Of a stretch of 64,000 bases of DNA, positions 41,746 to 51,466 are shown one piece after another. A program made the translations under genes and the position numbers. Source of the stretch: Hexactinellida sp. DTS-2022 (Eukaryota > Porifera > Hexactinellida). The notes under the pieces were generated by a model that made no database searches, had not been told where the DNA came from, and saw only the letters and a program-made list of their open reading frames with translations. Numbering within the stretch: the stretch's first letter is position 1; every line of letters starts with the position of its first letter. The stretch spans positions 186,001-250,000 of the forward strand of contig JAPNXP010000001.1 in the NCBI GenBank assembly GCA_028753945.1, in the 5' to 3' direction.

Positions 41746-44700
41746 ATGTCCAAGTTTTTCAAACCCACGCCCACCCCTTACAAACACACGAGGTCCCTCT
41801 CTCCCTCCCCCAATGACTCCGACTTTGCTACTGCACTAGAGCGGTACAACGAGGCTATATCCCTGGACCCGCACAACTTCAATCTCTTCTGTAACAGGTC
41901 CTCTGTCTATCTGTCAGCAGGCAGAACGAAAGAAGCCATTCAAGACGCCCGGAAAGCTGTCTCGCTACAACCCGATCACTCCCTTCCCTTCTACAGACTC
42001 GGAATAGCTATGAGTCGCATGCAGAATACAAACGACGCGATCGTAGCCTTCTGCCAGGCCGTTTCCCGCGACGCAAAGGACCCGAAGAGTATGCACGAGT
42101 TGCTGGAGCTGGTGCTGAGCGGAGGCTTCGGAGACTTCGCCGAGAGGTACCGCGCCCTGAGCTCCATGGGCATGGGTAAGGACAGCTTCATTATTATCTC
42201 CAGCATCGGCAACGAGTTGATGAAACTGAAAGAGCACAAGAAGGCACTGGCAGTGTTGGAATCCGCTCGTCTCATCACGACCGACAAATTCAGAGTGAAG
42301 TCGAAACTCCTCTTCTCGCTAGCTGACCTGTACTGGGGCACGAATGACATCAAGAGGGCCATTCACGTCTTGGAGGAGAATCTGACTGTTTGTGACGTAA
42401 TACAGGATAAGGAGGTGGAGGTGCGCTGTTGCTCCAATCTCGCCCAGTGCTTCCAAGCCCTGAAGCAATGGAGCAGAGCCATAGATATATACGGCAGGCA
42501 GGTAAACACCGCGCTATCGGTCAACGACTTGCGAACCACCGTGTGTGCCCTGAGCAGTGCGGGCCAGTGCCACACGCACCTGGAGCAGTACGCGCTCGCT
42601 GTTCCCAGCCACCGACGCGCCGTGTTCTACGCTCGGCGCCTGGAGGACAAGCTCTCCGAGGCGAAGGAGCACTGTCTGGCCGGGTGTGCCCTCGTGTCGG
42701 CCGGGCGGCCCCAGCAGGCGCTGTTCCACCTGCAGGAGTACCTGCAGCTGGCGCGGGAGCTGGGAGAGGTGGAGGAGGAGAAGCACGCCCTGGCCAACCT
42801 CTCCCAGAGCTACCTCATGGTGGGGGGGTACCAGGAGTCCTACAGCTTCTCCAAGTCCCTCCTCACGCTCTCCACTCAGGGCCAGGACCCCGCCATGACC
42901 ACGCGGGCCTACGCCGGCATGGGGAAGGCCCGTCAGGCCGAGGGGGAGTACGAGGAGTCGATACAGCTGTTCACCGAGCAGCTCAAGCACAGCAAGGAGG
43001 TCAAAGACCCCGCGCCCAGAGCCAAGGCGCTGGCAAACCTCGCTTTTGCTTACGAAGTGAGTGGCGACCACTCGATGTCCCTCAAGTACGGATACGACCT
43101 CTTGTCCTCGAGTCAGACCTTTGGTCTTACTTCCCTGCAAGCTAAGGCCTACGGAGTGCTCGGAAAGAACTACAGCAGTCTCGGGAACTTCCCAGAGGCC
43201 CTCAAGTACTACCAGCTGCAGATGGGGCTGCAGCACACGGTCCGCAATCCCAACATTCGCCTCTCCACGCTCTGCGAGCTGGCTTCCTGCTACGCAGACA
43301 TGGGAGAGACAGCGAAAGCCTACGAGCACTTCGAAGACGCTGTCAAGTACGCCGAGAAGGAGAGCTGCAGTCGGGACATGCTCTGCCACGCCCTGGAGCA
43401 CTACGGCCGCTTCCTGTGCAAGGACGGGAGCCACCGACAGGCGCTGGTGAGACTGGAGCGCTGTTTGGAGATGACCGCCGCCTCGAGCCACTCGCGCGTG
43501 GTGCGGCGGCGCATCTGCCGCGAGCTGGCCGTCTGCTACGAGGCCCTGGGGGAGCTGGAGCGGTCCGTCCCCTTCTACCAGGAGATGCTCCGACGCGGCA
43601 AGGAGCTGGGCGACAGGAACACGATGCTGGAGTCCCTGGAGAGACTGCAGGCCATCTGCAGGGCCCTGGGGGACCTGCCGCAGGCCGCGGTGTACGAGGA
43701 CAAGCGACACACCGTGGAGATGGAGACTCTGAGCATCGCCTCCAGCTCCCCCTACCACTCCGTGTCCGTCGCAGAGCTGGCCAAGCGGGGCGACGAGTTG
43801 GTCGAGAAGGGGAACCTCCAGGAGGCCTCCCTCTGCTTCGAAGACCTCCTCGAGAAGGCGCGGGTGGAAGAGCAGCCGCTGCTGGAGGGCGTGGCCTGCG
43901 TGGGCCTCGCGCGGGTATGCCAGAAGAGAGAGGAGTACCAGGAGGCCATCTACCACCTCAAGAACGACGTGCTGATTAGACGGACCATGCACGACCTCAC
44001 TGGCGAGGTGTCCTCCTTGGAGCGACTGGGGGACCTCTGTTTCGAGGGGGAGATGTACAGCGAGGCCCTCAGCCACTTCGAGAACCAGCTGGAAGTGGCG
44101 AGACAAGCCAACTCCTTGACAGGGGAGGTGCGGGGGCTGGGGAAGCTGGGCGAAGTCCTGTCGAAGCTAGGTCGGTACCAGGACGCCATGGGGTATTACA
44201 ACGACCAGCTGCGGATCTACAACAACCACGTGAGTGTGGGGGAGGTGCAGGACCAGGCTGAGTGCTGCGCCAACATTGGGGACATTCAGCTCCGCCTGCA
44301 GAACCTCCCGGAGGCCCTCTCCTGCCACACGCAGCACCTGGCGCTGGTGCAACAGCTGGGACAGCCGCGGCTGCAGATCCGCGCCTACGGGGCCATGGGG
44401 CGTGTGCACCTCCTCTTAGGGCAGCACGACGACGCACTCATGTGCTACGACAAGAAGCAGCGGCTGTCCCGACAGCTGGAGAGCCAGAGCAGCGAGGTGC
44501 AGGTCTACGGAGAGATGGCGGCCGTGTACCTGGCCACCGGGGACTGGGCCCGCGCGGTCTCCTGCTTCCGCCACCAGCGCGACCTGGCGCTGCGCATGCT
44601 GGAGGAGGAGCCCGCCTGCGTGGAGGCGAAGCGCAGTCTCTACCTGGCGCTGTCGGGGCTAGCGGATGTGTACTTCCAGCAGGGCATCTACAGCAAGGCG

Positions 44701-47589
44701 CTGGAGAACCAGAGCAAGGGCTCCGAGGTGGCCAACCAGCTGGGAGAGGAGGAGTGGAAGATGCGCGCTAACGGCAGTCTGGCGGACATACACGAGAAGA
44801 CGCACAACTTCCGCGAGTCCATTGGCTACCGGGAGACCCAGCTGCAGCTGGCCAGGAACCTCCGGGACTCTTCCAACATTGCGCACAGCCTGCTGGGCCT
44901 GGGCAGGTGCCAGTTCTACAGAGGGGACTTTGCAGACGCCGCGGCCAGTCTGAGAGAGGCCGTGACTGAGAGCTGCGGCCTCGGGGACCAGGTGCTGGAG
45001 GGGCGGGGGCGGTACTACCTGGGACTGGTGCACCTGCATCTGGAGGAGATGGAGACCGCGGAGACCGTACTCCAGACGGCACGCCCACTCATCGAGGCGC
45101 TCATCAGCGACTCGCTCCTGGCGCCCATCAAGCTGGTGGAGCTGCTGCACATTCAGGAGAACCTGTTCCTGGGGCTGGAGCTCTCTCTGGCCTCCCTGGG
45201 CCGGCCCCTGGAGGCGCTGGTGGCCGCGGACTGCAAGAAGCACACGCGACTCCTCAAGTATATTATACATCGGTACAACACGAGCCCCGAGGTGCTGAAA
45301 AGCGCGGGGTTCTTCCAGCTGCCGCTGCTGACCTGCGACTTATCTAAGCTCATAAAGCGGCTCTCCCAGACGGTGGCGGTCTACTCGCTGGCCTACGACA
45401 AGCTGCACGTGTGGGTGCTGAGAGGGGGGCTGGTGCGGTTCGAGCAGATCGACCTGACAGAGGCAGCCCCCACTCAGAGACGCCTGCACTTCTCCTCGCT
45501 GTCCTCTCTCTCAGGAGAGTTCTTCCTCTTCACGGACTGCTTTCCGGGGCTCGCCGAGCTCATTTCTCAGCTGAGAGATTCGATTGGGGTCTCTACTCTA
45601 TTCGCCTCGCGAAAGATGCCCCTCTCCCCTCTCCTCCCCTTCACGCCTCTCTCCAAGAGCTCGGACTCGGAGACAGGCTCCGTGAGCCGCAGCTCCGTCA
45701 GCTCGGGCTCCTCCAAGCGCTCGGCTACGAACGGGATGGACTACCAGGCCTCCACAGAGGTGCTCCTGGCCCGGGTGTACAGCCTGCTCATAGAGCCGAT
45801 TGAGAAGTGCCTGCCCTCCCCTCTGGCCCAGCAGTCCGTCACCTTCATCCTAGACAGGGACCTGCACCTCATCCCATTCCCCCTGCTGTCCCCGCGTGAC
45901 GTCACGCTCCCTTCTCTCGCCCGCTCTCACAAGCTGCTCTTCAGTCTCAGTCTGCAGACTCTGCTGCAGCAGTTCTCCATTATTCCTAACTGCAGGCCAA
46001 ACCGGGAGTCCAGCCATTGGACCACTATCCACTCCGCCAGTAAGAGCAGCGACGCGTCTAACTTTCTGATTCTGCGAAACATCACACGGGACCTGGACCT
46101 GCCCGAGGAGTACTCCGTCATGCTCGCCCAGCCCCCCACCGCCCCGCTGGTGGTCGCCAGTCCCCACTTAATGGGGACGGAGGCCCCCAGCAACGAGCGG
46201 GTTTGGTGCATGAAGCCTGCGGCCGAGAAGGAGGCCAGGCGGGTGGGCGGGATCCTCAAGGTGAAACCCATTCTGCGGAACAAGGGGAGCAGAGAGAGGG
46301 TGATGAAACAGCTGGGGACCACAAACTGCATGTTCTATTCCGGACAAGTCTCTTGGGAGACCATGGAGCTCATTCTGCTCGGGGAGTCGCGCGCTAAGGC
46401 GAGCACAGCCGCGAGGGAAGAGAGCGCGGGGGTGGCGAGGCTGAGTCTGGAGGAGCGGGGCCGGGGGGACGGGGGCTGCGAGAGGGGGCAGGCGGACGGG
46501 GAGGAGGACAGAGAGGAGGACACCAACGAATACACAACTATTAACTCAGAGGATATCCTGCTCGCCAATCTGGAGAAGATGAACCTGTTTGTGCTATCGG
46601 GCCACTGCCTCACTTCGGATTCGGAGCTGGATATTAACGACATTATTTCTCTGGCACACATCATGCAGTCAGCTGGCGTGAAGTCCCTCCTGCTTCCTCT
46701 GTGGGCTAGTCCGGACAATGCCGCCCGGACCTTCCTCATGTCTCTCTTCAACGGACTCAGCAAAGGCGGGAGACTCATTCCCACTCTGCAGAAGACTATT
46801 GAGGGTGTACAGGGGTTCTCTAGCTTTTCCCACCCTCTGAACTGGGCTAACTACATGGTGCTGGGGAGTGACGTCACGCTGCAGGAGCTGAACCCGGCGC
46901 CCTACTTCCGACAGCTGATCTCCAACCCTCCGGAGGACACGCGGAACACACTCAACTTCCTGAAGGAGCTGTTGGTGGAGGCGGAGTCGCTGCTGGCGGC
47001 TGGCTGCTCGGAGCCTAACGTTATACCTCAGAAGGATATAGAGGAGCAGGTGGGGACATGCGTGGGCTGGAAACAGATATTGCACTGCGCTGGGTTCAGT
47101 TTTAACACCTCTATCCTGTCCGAGTCTCCTAACTGCATCGTGTATCCCTGCACTGACCACACCCACACACTGCATGCATGCATTTCGTACGTGTCCAGCT
47201 TCCTAGAGATGGACAAGTACATGTTGTGCTATCTGCAGAATTTGAGTGATAGAGAGATTCTGATATACCCACTGTTGCGCGTCTTGAAGCTCAGCTTATT
47301 CCAGCTCCCTGCGCCCAGCAGCGGCCCAGCACGAGCTACTTCTGAGTACATCAACGTAGGAACGGAAATATACGCTTGGAATGCGCCTGACTGTCAAGAA
47401 ATGCTAAAATACATCGGGTATAGAGTTAAATCAGTCTCCGCATCCGACGTACAATTGCAAATACCAAAGCACCATCTCAGTCAGTCCTACTTGAAATCGT
47501 TAATATCCTGTCTGCACGCTCTATTCGGAGCCGAAGAGCTGCTGCCTAGAATCGTGCTCGGTTCTCTCATCACAGGAGAAACGCTGTAA
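41746..47589 (+). CDS. TTC28-like giant TPR protein with a degenerate CHAT domain
   Basis: One uninterrupted exon, 1947 residues, strikingly GC-rich against its AT-rich flanks. After about 25 residues the chain is a solenoid of some 25-30 TPR motifs to about residue 1150 (AYGVLGKNYSSLGNFPEALKYYQLQ, ARVCQKREEYQEAIYHL). The region about 1340-1720 matches the CHAT (caspase-HetF) fold of TTC28: SVTFILDRDLHLIPFPLL, then VLSGHCLTSDSELDINDI, SAGVKSLLLPLWASPDNAARTFLMSLFNGL. The catalytic His and Cys positions of active CHAT proteases (HG and SAC) read SGQ (about 1535) and SGH (about 1618) here. It should therefore be a scaffold, as proposed for TTC28 in spindle midzone and cytokinesis. The last 200 residues are unassigned. 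The start is the first ATG after the AT-rich leader. Confidence 0.88.
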   Translation: MSKFFKPTPTPYKHTRSLSPSPNDSDFATALERYNEAISLDPHNFNLFCNRSSVYLSAGRTKEAIQDARKAVSLQPDHSLPFYRLGIAMSRMQNTNDAIVAFCQAVSRDAKDPKSMHELLELVLSGGFGDFAERYRALSSMGMGKDSFIIISSIGNELMKLKEHKKALAVLESARLITTDKFRVKSKLLFSLADLYWGTNDIKRAIHVLEENLTVCDVIQDKEVEVRCCSNLAQCFQALKQWSRAIDIYGRQVNTALSVNDLRTTVCALSSAGQCHTHLEQYALAVPSHRRAVFYARRLEDKLSEAKEHCLAGCALVSAGRPQQALFHLQEYLQLARELGEVEEEKHALANLSQSYLMVGGYQESYSFSKSLLTLSTQGQDPAMTTRAYAGMGKARQAEGEYEESIQLFTEQLKHSKEVKDPAPRAKALANLAFAYEVSGDHSMSLKYGYDLLSSSQTFGLTSLQAKAYGVLGKNYSSLGNFPEALKYYQLQMGLQHTVRNPNIRLSTLCELASCYADMGETAKAYEHFEDAVKYAEKESCSRDMLCHALEHYGRFLCKDGSHRQALVRLERCLEMTAASSHSRVVRRRICRELAVCYEALGELERSVPFYQEMLRRGKELGDRNTMLESLERLQAICRALGDLPQAAVYEDKRHTVEMETLSIASSSPYHSVSVAELAKRGDELVEKGNLQEASLCFEDLLEKARVEEQPLLEGVACVGLARVCQKREEYQEAIYHLKNDVLIRRTMHDLTGEVSSLERLGDLCFEGEMYSEALSHFENQLEVARQANSLTGEVRGLGKLGEVLSKLGRYQDAMGYYNDQLRIYNNHVSVGEVQDQAECCANIGDIQLRLQNLPEALSCHTQHLALVQQLGQPRLQIRAYGAMGRVHLLLGQHDDALMCYDKKQRLSRQLESQSSEVQVYGEMAAVYLATGDWARAVSCFRHQRDLALRMLEEEPACVEAKRSLYLALSGLADVYFQQGIYSKALENQSKGSEVANQLGEEEWKMRANGSLADIHEKTHNFRESIGYRETQLQLARNLRDSSNIAHSLLGLGRCQFYRGDFADAAASLREAVTESCGLGDQVLEGRGRYYLGLVHLHLEEMETAETVLQTARPLIEALISDSLLAPIKLVELLHIQENLFLGLELSLASLGRPLEALVAADCKKHTRLLKYIIHRYNTSPEVLKSAGFFQLPLLTCDLSKLIKRLSQTVAVYSLAYDKLHVWVLRGGLVRFEQIDLTEAAPTQRRLHFSSLSSLSGEFFLFTDCFPGLAELISQLRDSIGVSTLFASRKMPLSPLLPFTPLSKSSDSETGSVSRSSVSSGSSKRSATNGMDYQASTEVLLARVYSLLIEPIEKCLPSPLAQQSVTFILDRDLHLIPFPLLSPRDVTLPSLARSHKLLFSLSLQTLLQQFSIIPNCRPNRESSHWTTIHSASKSSDASNFLILRNITRDLDLPEEYSVMLAQPPTAPLVVASPHLMGTEAPSNERVWCMKPAAEKEARRVGGILKVKPILRNKGSRERVMKQLGTTNCMFYSGQVSWETMELILLGESRAKASTAAREESAGVARLSLEERGRGDGGCERGQADGEEDREEDTNEYTTINSEDILLANLEKMNLFVLSGHCLTSDSELDINDIISLAHIMQSAGVKSLLLPLWASPDNAARTFLMSLFNGLSKGGRLIPTLQKTIEGVQGFSSFSHPLNWANYMVLGSDVTLQELNPAPYFRQLISNPPEDTRNTLNFLKELLVEAESLLAAGCSEPNVIPQKDIEEQVGTCVGWKQILHCAGFSFNTSILSESPNCIVYPCTDHTHTLHACISYVSSFLEMDKYMLCYLQNLSDREILIYPLLRVLKLSLFQLPAPSSGPARATSEYINVGTEIYAWNAPDCQEMLKYIGYRVKSVSASDVQLQIPKHHLSQSYLKSLISCLHALFGAEELLPRIVLGSLITGETL

Positions 47590-48513
47590 CAAGTTAGCAA
47601 CAATGGCATTTCTCCAATCTGATGATACATTAGACTGTTAGATTCTAAATGTATATATTTTGAAGTTTGAAGTTATTTCTTTCTTATTAATTATTTTCTT
47701 TTCATTATTCATTCAGATTTCTAGTCATTGCGGTTATTAACTTATTCTTAATATTAACTTTCTTTTGTTCACTTCTTACAGGGCGGGGTTGTTAACTGAT
47801 CTGAGGCTACGGTTACAATTCGATTTCTCGCTAAGATTAACCGGTTAACCGCCATTCCTACTCAATACAATAAATCCTTTATAAAAATGTGATTATACTA
47901 CAGAATAAGACTCAACTGTATAAAAGTATAACCGCATAAGTATAACTCTGCTGATATTCAACAGACCGGCTAACTTGTTAATAAAATCTCTAACCGTTAA
48001 CCGGTTAGCCGGTTAACCGAATCCAGCCTTGCTTCTTATAAACGAGAACGAATACTATTTCAGAACCATTTAATTTGAACAGAGACTCACTGCTCAGATT
48101 ATAATTGTTGTCTGCCTGTCTAATCTGCCAGCATATTATTCAGCTATTATTGTCATATTATTCTGGGTTATGGCAGAACCACTGTATTTGCACTGAGTAT
48201 TTTAAAGAGATAATAAAACAATTTTATTGCAGTGCAATTCTAATTTCTAAACAAAAGTTCTCCCCTGCCCTGAATACAGTGGTTAGAGGGGCTATATAGT
48301 ATTTAGAATTAGAAATAAGCCACTACTAACTAGTACACACCACTTGACATAACTAGTGCTTACGAGCAAAATAAAGTGTGCATGGTGCTGCAGATAATTT
48401 TTGAGACAAAGGAGCGATATTTGTCCCAAAGTATGCTGACAAAGTTCTGGTATACTTATAAGAATCCAAGAAAAGGTTGAACTGCAATAATATCTGTAGT
48501 TAGTTTGTCATAG
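47590..48513. other. Spacer with inverted TTAACCGG repeats
   Basis: No gene. An inverted pair built on taaccggttaaccg lies at about 47835-47852 and 47990-48022. The outer parts (ggctacggtt and aaccgaatccagcc) are also roughly inverse, suggesting a decayed TIR element of about 220 bp. Confidence 0.45.
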
Positions 48514-50919
48514 ATGTCCGTTCATAGTACATTCCCGGACGAGGGTGTAGCGATCGAGAATGTCTACAAGAAATGGGATTCAAGGGGGTCTTCCAATAGG
48601 GCGACGGATCATCAATATAACTCCTTTTTCAACTCTTCATCTCTTTCTGGCGTTTCAAATGGCGTCCTTCCCAAAATACCCTGTGTTTCCATACACGATA
48701 TTCCAATGAAAGTGCATCTTCCAAGCCTCGGAATGCAAACTAGTCTCCCCACAAACTCGCTCCCTGCCGGCTACTCGCACCTGCAGCAGATTAGCTCCTG
48801 TCAGACCTGCACGCCTAACAGCAGACTCAACGCCCCCTACGTGTACCAGATAGGAACCAGGGACATATTCAAGGCGCCCTCTATTGCGAGAAGCAACAAC
48901 TGGATGGCTTGGCTGTTCCCAATCACTTACCACATTCTCAGCAGGGACTGTAGACACAACTACCCCTCCCTCACAAAGGAGATCTTGTCCTCTCGGTCTC
49001 TGGAAGACGGGCTGGAACAGCTGGCGGGAGGAGAGGGGGAAGACAGAAATAAGCAACTCAGGAGAGAAGCTAAAAAGCTCCTCAAAGGGATCACTGCCCG
49101 AATAAGCGTTTGGGCTTGTCGTTTCGTTGGCATAGTTTTCCACACTTGTATGCCATTTTTTATAAAAAGCCTTCAGGTGAACAGAAGCCAAATCAGCGTT
49201 CTCACAGAGCTCTACAAACAGCACCCGAATACGACCTTCCTATACCTCCCCACGCACCAGAGCCACCTGGACTATCTCCTCATAACATTTGTCCTCTTCG
49301 ACGCCAACCTGCCCACCCCCCTGATAGCGGCCGGCATGAATCTATTCATTCCCTTCTTCAGGTCGGTTCTCCGCTCGCTGGGCGCCTTCTACATCCACAG
49401 GTCCCGGGCCTCCAACTCGAACCCAGTGTACCCCCTGGTCCTGAAGGAGTACGTGACCGCGGCGCTGCGACACGGGTGCCACATGGAGTTCTACCCGGAG
49501 GGGACTCGCTCTCGCTCCGGGAAAGTTAACACTCCCAAGAATGGTCTCATGGGCCACTTCCTGGATGCCATCCTAGACAGCGGCGTGCAGGACGTGTATA
49601 TAATCCCTACCACGATCTCCTACGAGTGCATATACGAGGATGGAATATTCGCAGAACTGATCGGAAAGGATAAAGTGCCCGAGAGTTTCATTCAGGTTGT
49701 CAAAGGGCTGTTCAAAGTATTCGCTCGTTATATCGGAGTTTCAAGAGTCGACTTTGGCCAACCTTTTTCCTTGCAAGAGTTTGCTAGGAGTGGCGCTATG
49801 GTGGACGAAAATGGAACTAAAATTACTAGATTTTGCCCTTACATTGAGAGTGATCGGCACCGAAAAGTTAAATGTTTGATGGGTCACGTGATGTACGACT
49901 GGACTCAGATTCAGGCCACCCCCGGCACCGCGGTTGTCTCCTACCTCCTGCTCAACGCCTACAGAGAGGGGACCACCCTCCCGCAGCTGGAGAAGGCCTA
50001 CTCCGCCATACAGCAGGAGGCTCTCTTGCATGGGAGGATGTTCCTCAGCCAGCAGCCAGCCCCCCAAGTTGTCAAGAGCTCTCTCGACCTCATATCCCAC
50101 CTGCTGCTAAAATCAGCTGACCAGGTGCCGCTATACAAGCCGAACCTCAGTCTGGAGCAGAGCCTGGAGCTCCTGTACAACAGCAACAAGGCTATATACC
50201 TGTTCATCAATGAAGCAGTGATCGCCTGCACGCTCGAGTCGCTTAAGAATGCTTTCACGGCCCTCACGCCTGGGGTGCCTGTCGCTCTCATTTCCAGACA
50301 GCAGCTGCTCCAGAAGGCGCGCGTGCTGTGCGCACACCTGTCCAAGGAGTTCGTATTCTCTCCCCCCTGCCAGGACCAGGGCTCCATGCTGCTGGACGCG
50401 GTCGAGCGGATGGTCACGCAGGAACTGTTCCAAGTGAGGGAAGCGAATGTTCTCACCTCTCACGAGCGCGGGTTGTTGCGTGTGGTGGCTCTAACGACTG
50501 TACACGGCGAGGAGGAGTGGGAGGGGGAGGATAACACCATGCTGATATTGAGCCAAGCGCCAGAGCACCAAAAGTGGCTAAGTATGTTCAGTGCCTCGCT
50601 CTCTCCCTACATACTCTCCTACTGCCTCAGTGGGGAAGCGCTGCAGAATATAATCGAAGGGGAACAAGGCGATATTTGGCCCGCGAAAAAGAAGGATCTG
50701 GAAAAGGGTATCCATAAAACCGTTTGTAAAGGGGCCTTGAGCGAGGGTCTCCCGGAAGCATGCTCGATTGAGATAGTGCGTAGTTGGTTGTCACACATGG
50801 CTGAGTCAAAAATACTGATTGAGAGTAACGAAGGATGGGAGTACACACTTAGCTCATCTGCTGAAATAAAGGAATGGAGAAATTCTATAGAAAGTTTCAG
50901 AATAAGAAAAACCCCTTAA
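48514..50919 (+). CDS. Glycerol-3-phosphate acyltransferase, mitochondrial GPAT type
   Basis: Intronless, 801 residues (vertebrate GPAM about 828). It transfers an acyl chain to sn-1 of glycerol-3-phosphate, the first step of glycerolipid synthesis. The four acyltransferase blocks are visible: HQSHLD (His248, Asp253) in THQSHLDYLL, GAFYIHRSR, FYPEGTRSRSGK (about 326-337) and IIPTTISYE (about 363). VSRVDFGQPFSLQEF resembles GPAM more than the peroxisomal DHAP acyltransferase GNPAT. Hydrophobic segments near 205-225 and 275-295 could anchor it in the outer mitochondrial membrane. The N-terminal 150 residues are polar and poorly conserved. Confidence 0.9.
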   Translation: MSVHSTFPDEGVAIENVYKKWDSRGSSNRATDHQYNSFFNSSSLSGVSNGVLPKIPCVSIHDIPMKVHLPSLGMQTSLPTNSLPAGYSHLQQISSCQTCTPNSRLNAPYVYQIGTRDIFKAPSIARSNNWMAWLFPITYHILSRDCRHNYPSLTKEILSSRSLEDGLEQLAGGEGEDRNKQLRREAKKLLKGITARISVWACRFVGIVFHTCMPFFIKSLQVNRSQISVLTELYKQHPNTTFLYLPTHQSHLDYLLITFVLFDANLPTPLIAAGMNLFIPFFRSVLRSLGAFYIHRSRASNSNPVYPLVLKEYVTAALRHGCHMEFYPEGTRSRSGKVNTPKNGLMGHFLDAILDSGVQDVYIIPTTISYECIYEDGIFAELIGKDKVPESFIQVVKGLFKVFARYIGVSRVDFGQPFSLQEFARSGAMVDENGTKITRFCPYIESDRHRKVKCLMGHVMYDWTQIQATPGTAVVSYLLLNAYREGTTLPQLEKAYSAIQQEALLHGRMFLSQQPAPQVVKSSLDLISHLLLKSADQVPLYKPNLSLEQSLELLYNSNKAIYLFINEAVIACTLESLKNAFTALTPGVPVALISRQQLLQKARVLCAHLSKEFVFSPPCQDQGSMLLDAVERMVTQELFQVREANVLTSHERGLLRVVALTTVHGEEEWEGEDNTMLILSQAPEHQKWLSMFSASLSPYILSYCLSGEALQNIIEGEQGDIWPAKKKDLEKGIHKTVCKGALSEGLPEACSIEIVRSWLSHMAESKILIESNEGWEYTLSSSAEIKEWRNSIESFRIRKTP

Positions 50920-51466
50920 CATCTGCTGAAGAACACACCATTCGAAATATACATAATTACTTACTATCCTATCCCACTTTAGTGTTGTGGCACAATCTCG
51001 TACATACTTAGTGATACGAACGAAGAGTTTAATTGTCTTTGTATTGCATATATGTAGAAGCTTTTCAGGAATATATTAGATTGATTCCTTAAATTAATTA
51101 ATTAATTAGTTTACTCTTTTCTATAATTACTAAATTACTATATCACTGCTACTGTTTATAGACTGTAGACTAAATATTAAGTTGCTTTGGTAGAATAGAC
51201 AATAGTTTAATAAACTCAAGCTTTTACCTACCAAAATCAAAACATTGACAACACTAATGTAAGATTGCTATAATGTTGTTGGCTTAAATTATTTATCTGT
51301 TTTCATTCAACTTGATGTTTGTGAGAAGGAAAGTAAAATTTTAAAACTACAATACATAAAAACACAAAAATAATAAGAGAAGTTTACTAAAAGGATAAAA
51401 TTCGCAGCTCGCAATATCGAATAACCACTGCAGGTGCTTCCATATAACCCATTACATTATACCAAG
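50920..51466. other. AT-rich spacer
   Basis: No gene or repeat recognised between the convergent GPAT and HNF1-like genes. Confidence 0.5.

Noticed and set aside
41450-41839. Frame overlapping the start of the TTC28-like gene, possible longer N-terminus
   Set aside because: It is in a different frame from the TPR protein and runs through the array terminus; no splice pair joins it convincingly.
42514-44106. 530-codon open frame on the minus strand
   Set aside because: Antisense to the TPR repeats of the TTC28-like gene; high GC suppresses stops, and no domain is seen.
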